Positions 41,247 to 48,870 of a DNA stretch of 64,000 bases are shown here, one piece after another. The stretch is from contig NZ_BCFL01000020.1 of NCBI RefSeq assembly GCF_002217755.1, positions 372,001 through 436,000 on the forward strand, given 5' to 3'. Source of the DNA: Streptomyces hyaluromycini. Lineage in GTDB: Bacteria > Actinomycetota > Actinomycetes > Streptomycetales > Streptomycetaceae. Every line of letters starts with the position of its first letter. Position 1 is the first letter of the stretch. A program made the translations under genes and the position numbers. The notes under the pieces were generated by a model that saw only the letters and a program-made list of their open reading frames with translations, was not told the DNA's origin and made no database searches.

Positions 41247-41687
41247 ATGGCCAACGTCTCGCACGGCAGAAGTGACATAACCAGCCACCCCGATGTCTCC
41301 GAGATGCGGGAGCGCTACGCCCGCATGCTCGGCGGCCGTGACGTGGCGCTCGTGGACGGACCGGTGTTCCTGCTCGGTCTGTACTGCGCGGCGTCCCCGT
41401 GGATCATCCACTACACGGCGAGCCAGCCCGCGCTCGTGGCCCACAACCTGATCATGGGCATAGCGATAGGCCTGCTGGCACTGGGCTTCACCAGGGCACC
41501 GGAGCGCATGTACGGCCTCAGCTGGGCCATGTGCGCCATCGGCATCTGGATGATCATCGCCCCCTGGGTGGTCGGCACCAGCCCTGACAAGGGCGTCATC
41601 ATCAACAACGTCATCATCGGCGCGCTGGCCCTCTGCCTCGGGCTGGTGTGCGCCGCTTCGGCGGCCAAGCGGACGCCTATGACCTAG
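41247..41687 (+). CDS. SPW-repeat membrane protein
   Basis: 146 aa, AAAGGAG ribosome site. A soluble N-terminus (residues 1-40) precedes four membrane segments arranged as two repeats, each opening with an SPW-type motif: ASPWIIHYTASQPALVAHNLIMGIAIG and APWVVGTSPDKGVIINNVIIGALALCL. The family is common in actinobacteria and of unknown function. Upstream (41150-41246) is unusually AT-rich for this window (ACATAAAGAAGAAATAAG), probably a stress-type promoter. Confidence 0.9.
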   Translation: MANVSHGRSDITSHPDVSEMRERYARMLGGRDVALVDGPVFLLGLYCAASPWIIHYTASQPALVAHNLIMGIAIGLLALGFTRAPERMYGLSWAMCAIGIWMIIAPWVVGTSPDKGVIINNVIIGALALCLGLVCAASAAKRTPMT

Positions 41688-41731
41688 GCCCAACGGCATC
41701 CCCTGGGACGGCATCCCCTGGAAGGGAGGAA

Positions 41732-41766
41732 GCGGGGCCGGTCCGATGACGACGGACCGGCCCCGC
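41732..41766. terminator. Terminator between SPW and ArsR-SRPBCC genes
   Basis: Perfect 14-bp arms GCGGGGCCGGTCCG / CGGACCGGCCCCGC with a 7-base loop between two convergent stops. A 14-bp direct duplication ACGGCATCCCCTGG (41693-41706, 41708-41721) lies just before it. Confidence 0.75.
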
Positions 41767-41777
41767 CGCACGTCCGC

Positions 41778-42545
41778 TCAGTGGCCGGGGACCAGCCAGG
41801 GCTCCTGCGGGAGCGGGCTGCCGGTCTCGATGAGGGACTTCAGGTTGGACAGCACGGCCGGCCAGCCGGACGAGACGGCGCGCAGCTCGTCCGCGTCGTC
41901 CAGGTCCTCGTGGGTGACGGTGAGCTTGACGATGTCGGCGTGCGGCCGGATGTCGAAGGTGACCCGGGAGTGCCGGCCCGGCTCTCCCTCGTGTTCGGGC
42001 GCGGCCCAGGTGGCGACCAGTCGGGTCGGGCGCTCGCTCTCGACGACGGTGCCGACCACGTCGGCGATGCCCGAGCCGTCGGTGCGGACGTGCTCCCAGC
42101 GGGACCCGGGCCGCCAGTCGGAGACGTTGGAGTGCCCCCAGTAGACGGCGGTCAGGTCGGCGTCCGTGAGGGCGTCCCAGACCTTCTCGGGGGTGCCGGC
42201 GATGTAGGTGACGTAGACGTAGCCGGGCTGGTCGCTCATGGCTTCCTCGGCTCTGCGCTTCAGGTCGCCGAGCGCCCGCAGGCGCGGGCGCTCGAACTTG
42301 TCGATCCACCGCTCCTGGATCTCGTGGAGCGGCACCGGGTTGAGGTAGTGCAGCTTCTCCCGCCCCCGCCGCGCGGTGCTGATCAGATGGGCGGCCTCCA
42401 GGACGGCCAGGTGCTGGGTCACCGACTGCCGGGTCATCGCGATGCGTTCGCACAGCTCGCCGAGCGTCTGGCCGTTCTGCTCGTGCAGCCGGTCGAGCAG
42501 CCGCCTGCGGGTGTCGTCCGCGAGCGCCTTGAAGACCTGGTCCAT
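41778..42545 (-). CDS. ArsR-family HTH fused to an SRPBCC (AHSA1) domain
   Basis: 255 aa from MDQVFKALADDTRRRLLDRL. Residues 1-~85 are an ArsR winged helix (LGELCERIAMTRQSVTQHLAVLEAAHLIST, wing RRGREKLHYLNPVPL) without the metal-binding CxC pattern. After a helical link, residues ~110-250 are an AHSA1-type START fold (PGYVYVTYIAGTPEKVWDALTDADLTAVYWG, GSRWEHVRTDG). The SRPBCC cavity would be the ligand sensor for the DNA-binding half. A near-palindrome sits in its own promoter, so it is probably an autorepressor. Confidence 0.9.
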   Translation of the reverse strand: MDQVFKALADDTRRRLLDRLHEQNGQTLGELCERIAMTRQSVTQHLAVLEAAHLISTARRGREKLHYLNPVPLHEIQERWIDKFERPRLRALGDLKRRAEEAMSDQPGYVYVTYIAGTPEKVWDALTDADLTAVYWGHSNVSDWRPGSRWEHVRTDGSGIADVVGTVVESERPTRLVATWAAPEHEGEPGRHSRVTFDIRPHADIVKLTVTHEDLDDADELRAVSSGWPAVLSNLKSLIETGSPLPQEPWLVPGH

Positions 42546-42576
42546 CCCGCTGTCGTCCGCAGATCGCACACTCAAC

Positions 42577-42604
42577 GTTATGCAGGCAATTCCTTGCATG
42601 TCAA
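42577..42604 (-). promoter_or_regulatory. Promoter with overlapping palindrome, ArsR-SRPBCC gene
   Basis: On the minus strand TTGACA (42604-42599), 16-bp spacer, CATAAC (42582-42577), a near-consensus sigma-HrdB promoter. The spacer is an imperfect palindrome (TGCAAGGAATTGCCTGCA, 42598-42581), a likely operator for the ArsR-type product. The start codon is 32 bp downstream of the -10. Confidence 0.65.
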
Positions 42605-42640
42605 TGCCGGCTGCCGGTACCGGCGGTCGGCACCGTGCGC

Positions 42641-43153
42641 TCAGGGAGCCGTGTCGAACGAGATCCACACGTCCGGCGGCAGCTCCGGCCGGCCCGGCAC
42701 CGGTCGGGGCTCCTCCGTCCAGGCCTCGCCCGCGGCCTCGGCCGCGACCCGCCGCCAGAAGGCGACGGCGCCCGGGTTCTCGTACTGGAACGCGATCTCC
42801 CAGCGGCCCGGATGACGGGTCAGGACCTCGCGGACGGCACCCAGCCCGATGTCCGTGCGCCGTGCGCCGCGCACCACGAAGAAGCTGTTGAGCACCCGCA
42901 CGGGGGCGTCCAGCGCCCGGACGAACGCGAAGCCGAGCGGGTGCTCGCCGCGCACGAAGAGGTAGGGCGCCCAGCCGGGCGAGGAGAAGGCGTCCACGAC
43001 GCGCTCGTCACGGAACGAGCCGTCGGGCCTCGGCAGGAGCCCGCTGAACTCGGACAGGTCGTGGCGGAACATCAGCCACAGGCGGTCGACGACGGGGCGG
43101 TCCCCGGGGACGGCAGGGCGGACGACGACGCCCGCTTCACTGAGATCGGTCAT
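42641..43153 (-). CDS. GNAT-family acetyltransferase
   Basis: 170 aa. VVVRPAVPGDRPVVDRLW start and GLGAVREVLTRHPGRWEIAFQYENPGAVAFWRRVAAE, the GNAT acceptor end with the NPGAVAFWRR motif. PLGFAFVRAL and VLNSFFVVRGARRTDIG are the central strands. No partner or substrate is evident. The start codon comes right after the T-tract of the preceding terminator hairpin and has no ribosome-binding site, so its expression is odd (see findings). Confidence 0.85.
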   Translation of the reverse strand: MTDLSEAGVVVRPAVPGDRPVVDRLWLMFRHDLSEFSGLLPRPDGSFRDERVVDAFSSPGWAPYLFVRGEHPLGFAFVRALDAPVRVLNSFFVVRGARRTDIGLGAVREVLTRHPGRWEIAFQYENPGAVAFWRRVAAEAAGEAWTEEPRPVPGRPELPPDVWISFDTAP

Positions 43154-43154
43154 G

Positions 43155-43197
43155 AAAAAAGCCTCACCCGGCGGGAGTTGACCGCCGGGTGAGGCTT
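43155..43197 (-). terminator. Rho-independent terminator with U-tract after the APC permease
   Basis: Perfect 16-bp stem (AAGCCTCACCCGGCGG / CCGCCGGGTGAGGCTT, 7-base loop) followed on the minus strand by TTTTTT, 16 bp after the permease stop. It is the only canonical U-tract terminator I see in the window. Confidence 0.9.
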
Positions 43198-43213
43198 ACG
43201 CGTGCTGACGAGG

Positions 43214-44683
43214 CTACACCACGACCGCCTCGTCGGGCGCCAGATACTCCTCGCTGATCTCCCTCGCCCCGAACGGCCACACCTTCTCCAGCCGGGCCCA
43301 GACCAGGAAGGCCACGCACCCGAGGGCGAGCCAGGCCAGGGACCACTCGATGGGATGGCGGCCCGGGGAGTTCCGGTCGGCGTAGCCGTAGATCACGCAC
43401 CAGCCGGCGAAGGCGACGATGCTCGGCAGCGGGTAGAGCCACATGCGGTACGGCCGCTTCAGGGCCGGCTGCCGGCGGCGCAGCACCGTGAGCGCCACGA
43501 TCTGGGCCAGTGCCTGGACGATCACCATCACGGTGGTGAGCAGCTGGATCAGGGTGGCCAGGTCGGTGTGGCGGCCGATGAGGAAGCCGATCGCGGTGAT
43601 CACGCCCATGGTCGCGAGTCCCAGCATCGGGAAGCGGTGCTTCGGGTGCAGCTTCTCGTAGGGGCGGAAGAAGACCCGGTCGCGGGCGGCGTCGTAGGGC
43701 ACCCGGGAGCCGCCGAGCAGGCCGGTGAAGACCGAGGCGAAGGCCGTGATCAGGATCAGCACGGTCACCGTGTCGGCGGCGCCCTTGCCCCAGGTCTTCT
43801 CCAGGACCGCCGAGGCGACCGAGGTCGAGGCGATGTCGTCCGGGTTCGTCATGCGGTGCCAGTCGATGACACCGAGCGTGCCGATCTGGAGCAGCAGGTA
43901 GATCGCCATGATGCCGAGGATCGAGAAGAGGATGGAACGCGGCAGGACGCGGCCGGGGTCCTTGATCTCGGCGCCCATGTAGGCGGTCGTGTTGTAGCCG
44001 AGGTAGTCGTAGATGCCGATGGTCAGGCCCGCGGCGAAGCCGAGCCAGAAGTGGTCGCTCGTCAGGTCGAAGGCGTGGGCGGGGTAGGTGAAGGCCAGGT
44101 GCGGGCTGAAGTCGCTGGCCGCGGCCACGATCACCAGCAGCACCGAGGCGATCATCACCGTCCACATGACGGCGGTGATCTTGGCGATGTGCTCGATGCC
44201 GCGCCAGAGCAGGAGCACCACCAGGGCGATGACGCCGAGCCCGATCAGGTCGCCGGAGGTCTGGCCGAGGCCCGGGGCGAGGTAGCCCAGGTACTGGACG
44301 AAGCCGACCACGCCCGTGGACATGATCAGCGGGATGAAGAGCATCGCCGTCCACACGAACAGGAACGGCATCAGGCGTCCGGTGCGGTACTGGAAGGCCT
44401 GGCGCAGATAGACGTAACTGCCTCCGGACCCGGGCATCGCGGCACCGAGTTCGGCCCAGACGAGGCCGTCGCAGAGCGCGAGCACCGCGCCCGCGACGAA
44501 GCCGATCACGGCCTGCGGGCCGCCGAACGCGGCGACCATCAGCGGGATGGTCACGAACGGACCGATGCCGCACATCTGGCTCATGTTGATGGCGGTGGCC
44601 TGGAACAGGCCGACGCGGCGGACGAAACCGCCGGTCGGCGGGGCACTGCCCGAGACGACGGGACTACCGGGACCAGCAGACAT
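43214..44683 (-). CDS. APC-superfamily amino acid permease
   Basis: 489 aa, about 12 membrane helices. VGLFQATAINMSQMCGIGPFVTIPLMVAA is the helix-1 unwound Gly motif, and AELGAAMPGSGGSYVYLRQAF the helix-3 signature of the APC family. The substrate cannot be read; the link to a ROK regulator and an exo-beta-glucosaminidase suggests amino-compound uptake tied to amino-sugar use. It is divergent from the ROK gene (139 bp) with a ROK-type palindrome between them. Confidence 0.93.
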   Translation of the reverse strand: MSAGPGSPVVSGSAPPTGGFVRRVGLFQATAINMSQMCGIGPFVTIPLMVAAFGGPQAVIGFVAGAVLALCDGLVWAELGAAMPGSGGSYVYLRQAFQYRTGRLMPFLFVWTAMLFIPLIMSTGVVGFVQYLGYLAPGLGQTSGDLIGLGVIALVVLLLWRGIEHIAKITAVMWTVMIASVLLVIVAAASDFSPHLAFTYPAHAFDLTSDHFWLGFAAGLTIGIYDYLGYNTTAYMGAEIKDPGRVLPRSILFSILGIMAIYLLLQIGTLGVIDWHRMTNPDDIASTSVASAVLEKTWGKGAADTVTVLILITAFASVFTGLLGGSRVPYDAARDRVFFRPYEKLHPKHRFPMLGLATMGVITAIGFLIGRHTDLATLIQLLTTVMVIVQALAQIVALTVLRRRQPALKRPYRMWLYPLPSIVAFAGWCVIYGYADRNSPGRHPIEWSLAWLALGCVAFLVWARLEKVWPFGAREISEEYLAPDEAVVV

Positions 44684-44759
44684 GGGGGCTCCTGAGCAAG
44701 ACACGGGGAAGCGGGCTTGGCGCGTACGACGGGCGGGGGCCGACTCGGCGGGATGGCCG

Positions 44760-44781
44760 ATAAAGTTAAGGAGCCTTACTA
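44760..44781. promoter_or_regulatory. Candidate ROK operator 1
   Basis: ATAAAGTTAAGGAG followed by CCTTACTA, matching 17 of 22 positions of the reverse complement of the palindrome in front of the exo-beta-glucosaminidase gene. It lies between the divergent permease and ROK genes. Confidence 0.6.
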
Positions 44782-44822
44782 GATGCGTCAAGTATGCGTC
44801 GGGAATCGGTGAGAATGGTGTG

Positions 44823-46010
44823 ATGGCCGCCAGCGACGTCGAAGAGCAGCAGGAGCAGCCCTGGAGCCGGCAGCGCCTGCGCAGCACCAACGAACGGCTG
44901 CTGCTTGACCGGCTGCGCACGCTCGGTTCCGCCTCGCGCGCCCAACTCGCCCGCGAGACAGGGCTGTCGAAGCCGACCGTGTCCAGCGCGCTGGCCGCGC
45001 TGGAGTCCGCGGGGCTGGTCCACGAGGTGGGCACCCACGCCCCGGAGCGCGGCCGCACGGCCGTCCTGTACGCCCCCGATCCGGCGGCCGGGTACGCGCT
45101 CGGCGTCGACATCGGCCGGAGCTGGCTGCGGGTGGCGGTCGCCGATCTCGACGGCACCCTGGTCGCCCGCTCCGACGTGCGCAACCGGGCCCGGGGGTCG
45201 GGCGCGATGGCCGACCTGCTGGTCACGACCGCCCGACAGGTCGTCGCCAACTCGGGGGTGGACCCCGCCGAGGTGGTGCACGGGGTGGTGGGCACGCCCG
45301 GCGTGTACGACGAGCGGCAGCGGCGGGTGCGGTACGCGATGCATCTGCCGGGCTGGGGGCGCGCGGGCCTCTTCGACCGGATGCGCGAGGAACTGGGCGT
45401 CCCGCTGGAGGTGCACAACGACGCCAATCTCGCGGCCCTCGGCGAGTACACGTACGGCGTCGGGGCGGGCAGCCGGCTGTTCGCCTACATCATGATCGGC
45501 ACCGGACTCGGCATGGGTGTCGTCAGCGAGGGGCGCCTTTTCACCGGGGCGCACGGGCTGGCCGGGGAGATCGGCTTCCTGCCCTGGCCGGGGCAGCAGC
45601 GGGGGGCCGAGCGCCTTGAGGACGCGGTGTCGGGGGTGGCCGTGGTGGAGACGGCGCGGCGGCTGGGGATGACCGGGCAGCTCACCGCGAAGTCCGTGTT
45701 CGACGCGGCCCGCCAGGGCGATCCGGCCGCGGTGGAAGCCGTGCGCCTGGAGGGCGAGCGGATCGCGCACACGGTGGCGGCGGCCGCGGCCGTCCTCGAC
45801 CCCGACCTGGTGGTGCTCGGCGGCGGTGTCGGCCACAGCGTCGACCTGCTGCTGCGCCCCGTGCGGGAGCATCTGCGCACCCTCACCCCGCTGCGCCCGA
45901 AGCTGGCGCCCAGCCGACTCGGCGAGGACGCGGTGCTGCTCGGCGCGGTGGCCACGGCCCTCGGGACCGCCCGTGACCTGGTCTTCGAGCGCAGGTCGGG
46001 CACGTCCTGA
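44823..46010 (+). CDS. ROK-family transcriptional regulator
   Basis: 395 aa from MAASDVEEQQEQ. The winged helix (residues ~15-75, RLRTLGSASRAQLARETGLSKPTVSSALAALESAGLV) precedes a sugar-kinase-like ROK fold: GYALGVDIGRSWLRVAVADLDG, VHNDANLAALGEYTYG and IMIGTGLGMGVVSEGRL. The zinc-ligand Cys cluster usual in NagC/Mlc (CxCGxxGC) is absent; the position reads WPGQQRGAERLEDAVSG. So it is a ROK protein without the structural zinc site. It is flanked by similar palindromes upstream of itself and of the next gene. Confidence 0.93.
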   Translation: MAASDVEEQQEQPWSRQRLRSTNERLLLDRLRTLGSASRAQLARETGLSKPTVSSALAALESAGLVHEVGTHAPERGRTAVLYAPDPAAGYALGVDIGRSWLRVAVADLDGTLVARSDVRNRARGSGAMADLLVTTARQVVANSGVDPAEVVHGVVGTPGVYDERQRRVRYAMHLPGWGRAGLFDRMREELGVPLEVHNDANLAALGEYTYGVGAGSRLFAYIMIGTGLGMGVVSEGRLFTGAHGLAGEIGFLPWPGQQRGAERLEDAVSGVAVVETARRLGMTGQLTAKSVFDAARQGDPAAVEAVRLEGERIAHTVAAAAAVLDPDLVVLGGGVGHSVDLLLRPVREHLRTLTPLRPKLAPSRLGEDAVLLGAVATALGTARDLVFERRSGTS

Positions 46011-46086
46011 CCGCGGCGGCGCCAACTCGCGCGGGCCCCACGGTGATTGACACGGCCTCCACGGCACCCTAGCTTGAGCCGGGTTA

Positions 46087-46106
46087 GTAAAGTTTCCTAA
46101 CTTTAC
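46087..46106. promoter_or_regulatory. Candidate ROK operator 2 (exo-beta-glucosaminidase promoter)
   Basis: GTAAAGTT-TCCT-AACTTTAC, a perfect 8-bp inverted repeat 17 bp before the start codon. Binding here would block transcription or ribosome entry. Confidence 0.7.
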
Positions 46107-46122
46107 GAGCCTGGAGACCATC

Positions 46123-48870
46123 GTGTTCCCTCGCCGTGCCCCCGGACACCGCCTCGCCACGGCCGCCGTGGCCCTGGGACTGCTCTGCTCACTCAACACC
46201 AGCGCCTGGGCCGGGGCCCGCGACCCGGCCCACGGGCCCGCCCGGATCACCCGTGTGCCGTCCGCCGCGGGGTCCGCGACCCCGCTGTCGGGCTACGCCA
46301 TCCGGTCGACGGCCGACGTGGGCGACTCCGCGGCGGCGGTCTCCTCCCCCGGCTACCCGACGCAGGGCTGGTATCCGGCGGGCCCCCGCTCCACGGTTCT
46401 GGCTGCGCTCCTCGCCGACGGCGTCTACGACGACCCCTTCGTCTCCACCAACCTCCAGAAGATTCCCAAGTCGCCCTTCCAGGTCCCCTGGTGGTACCGC
46501 AGCGACTTCACGGTCACGGACCCCTCGCACCGCACCTACCTGGACTTCAGCGGGGTGATCTCGGCGGCCGACGTGTACGTCAACGGCCACCGGGTCGCCA
46601 CGGCCGACGAGGTCACCGGCGCCTACACCCGCCATGAACTGGACGTCACCTCCCTGGTGACGGCCGGCACGAACACGGTCGCCTTCCGCATCCGGCCCAA
46701 CAACCCGAACAAGAACCTCACCATGGGCTGGCTCGACTGGCTCCAGCCCCCGCCCGACCAGAACATGGGCATCGTCCGTGATGTCCTGGTCCGGCGCGGC
46801 GGCCCGGTCGCGCTGCGCGACGCGCACGTGGTGACGAAGCTCGCGGTGCCGTCCCTCGCGACAGCAGACCTGACGGTGAAGGCACAGGCCCGCAACGACA
46901 CGGACACGCCGGTCACCACCGAGGTCTCCGGCACCGTCGCCGGGGTGACCCTCACCAGGTCGGTCGAGCTCGCGGCCCACCAGACCAGGACCGTCACCTT
47001 CACCCCCGCCGACACCCCGGGGCTGCACCTGACCTCTCCGAAGGTGTGGTGGCCCGCGGGGATGGGCGGCCGGCCGCTCCACGACCTCGACCTCACCGCG
47101 TCCGTCGCCGGCACGGCTTCGGACACCGCCCACGAGACCTTCGGCATCCGGGACGTCCGGGCCCCGCTGAACTCCGACGGCGCCCGCCAGTACTCGATCA
47201 ACGGCCGCCGGCTGCTGATCAAGGGCGGCGGCTGGTCACCGGACGAGTTCCTGCGCTGGGACCGCACCTATGCCGAGGACCGCCTCAAGTACGCCGTGGA
47301 CCTGGGCCTCAACGCCATCCGGCTGGAAGGCCACATCGAGCCCGACGAGTTCTTCGACCTCGCCGACCGCCTCGGCGTCCTCACCCTGCCCGGCTGGGAG
47401 TGCTGCGACAAGTGGGAGGGGCAGACCAGCAGCGGCGAGAGCGGCGAGAAGTGGACCGCCGCCGACTACCCGGTCGCCCAGGCCTCGATGGCCGCCGAGG
47501 CCGCCCGGCTGCGTGACCACCCGAGCGTGATCTCCTTCCTGATCGGCAGCGACGCCGCGCCCGACGCGAAGATCGAGAAGGGCTATCTGGACGCCCTGGA
47601 CGCCGCCGACTGGGGAGTCCCGGTGGTTCCCGCCGCCTCGGACAAGTCGGCTCCCCAGCTGGGCAGTTCGGGCATGAAGATGACCGGCCCCTACGACTGG
47701 TTCCCGCCGGGCTACTGGTACGCCAAGCGCGAGGGCGGCGCCACCGGCTTCAACTCGGAGACCAGCGCAGGACCGGACATCCCCACCCTCGACACCCTGC
47801 GCCGGATGATGACCCCGGCCGAACTCGACACCCTCTGGAAGAACCCGGACGCCAAGCAGTACCACCGCTCGCCGTCCGCGACCTTCGGCACCCTGAAGAT
47901 CTACGACGCCGCCCTCACCGGCCGCTACGGCGCCCCGAAGAGCCTCACCGACTACGTCAGGAAGGCGCAACTCGCCCAGTACGAGAACGTCCGCGCCCAG
48001 TACGAGGCGTACGGGCGCAACCAGACCGATGCCTCGAAGCCGTCCACCGGGGTCGTGTACTGGATGTTCAACAGCGGCTGGACGTCCCTGCACTGGCAGC
48101 TGATGGACCGTTATCTCGACCAGGGCGGCGCCTACTTCGGCGCGAAGAAGGCCAACGAGCCGCTGCACGTCCAGTACTCCTACGACGACCGCTCGGTGGT
48201 CGTGGTGAACAACCGGCACACGCCGGCCTCCGGGCTCACCGCGCGGGCCACCCTCTTCAACCCCGACGGCACCCAGAAGTACGACAAGACCGTCACCGGC
48301 GTCTCGGTCCGGGGCGACGGCGCGCACAGCACCGCGGTCACGCTGCCGGCCTCGGTGAGCGGGCTGGCCTCCACCTACCTGGCGCGGCTGGTCCTGACCG
48401 ACGCCGACGGCAAGGAGGTGAGCCGCAACGTCTACTGGCTCTCCACCAAGGCCGACACCCTCGACTGGGCGAAGACCGACTGGTGGCACACCCCGACGAC
48501 CGGCTCCGCGAACCTGACGGGGCTGTCCTCGATGGCCCAGGTCCCGGTCACGGCGACGGCGTCGACGACGGAGGCCGACGGCACGTCGACCACCACGGTC
48601 ACCGTCCGCAACACGGGCACCGGAAAGACCCCGGCCCTGCTGACGGACGTCCATCTGGTCGACGCGAACGGCAGGCCGGTGCTGCCGGTGCGCTGGTCGG
48701 ACAACGAGGTCAGCCTGTGGCCGGGCGAGTCGGCGACCCTGACGGCCGCCTACCGGACCGCCGACCTGCACGGCTCCACGCCCCAGGTGCGGGTCTCCGG
48801 CTGGAACGCGGTGGAGCGGACGGTTCCGGCGGGCCCGCCGGAACCGTCCGTCCCGCTCAGCTCACATTGA
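46123..48870 (+). CDS. Secreted GH2 exo-beta-D-glucosaminidase (exochitosanase)
   Basis: 915 aa, GTG start after CTGGAG. Signal peptide RLATAAVALGLLCSLNTSAWA. GH2 order: sugar-binding jelly roll (~60-240), Ig-like (~240-350), TIM barrel (~350-650), C-terminal Ig-like domains. The acid/base position is IGSDAAPD (Asp477, Ser-Asp in place of the Asn-Glu of beta-galactosidases), and the nucleophile is Glu546 in GFNSETSAGP; both are hallmarks of the CsxA-type subfamily that releases GlcN from chitosan ends. VYWMFNSGWTSLHWQLMDRYLDQGGAYFGAKKA is typical too. It lacks an obvious carbohydrate-binding module. Confidence 0.93.
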   Translation: MFPRRAPGHRLATAAVALGLLCSLNTSAWAGARDPAHGPARITRVPSAAGSATPLSGYAIRSTADVGDSAAAVSSPGYPTQGWYPAGPRSTVLAALLADGVYDDPFVSTNLQKIPKSPFQVPWWYRSDFTVTDPSHRTYLDFSGVISAADVYVNGHRVATADEVTGAYTRHELDVTSLVTAGTNTVAFRIRPNNPNKNLTMGWLDWLQPPPDQNMGIVRDVLVRRGGPVALRDAHVVTKLAVPSLATADLTVKAQARNDTDTPVTTEVSGTVAGVTLTRSVELAAHQTRTVTFTPADTPGLHLTSPKVWWPAGMGGRPLHDLDLTASVAGTASDTAHETFGIRDVRAPLNSDGARQYSINGRRLLIKGGGWSPDEFLRWDRTYAEDRLKYAVDLGLNAIRLEGHIEPDEFFDLADRLGVLTLPGWECCDKWEGQTSSGESGEKWTAADYPVAQASMAAEAARLRDHPSVISFLIGSDAAPDAKIEKGYLDALDAADWGVPVVPAASDKSAPQLGSSGMKMTGPYDWFPPGYWYAKREGGATGFNSETSAGPDIPTLDTLRRMMTPAELDTLWKNPDAKQYHRSPSATFGTLKIYDAALTGRYGAPKSLTDYVRKAQLAQYENVRAQYEAYGRNQTDASKPSTGVVYWMFNSGWTSLHWQLMDRYLDQGGAYFGAKKANEPLHVQYSYDDRSVVVVNNRHTPASGLTARATLFNPDGTQKYDKTVTGVSVRGDGAHSTAVTLPASVSGLASTYLARLVLTDADGKEVSRNVYWLSTKADTLDWAKTDWWHTPTTGSANLTGLSSMAQVPVTATASTTEADGTSTTTVTVRNTGTGKTPALLTDVHLVDANGRPVLPVRWSDNEVSLWPGESATLTAAYRTADLHGSTPQVRVSGWNAVERTVPAGPPEPSVPLSSH

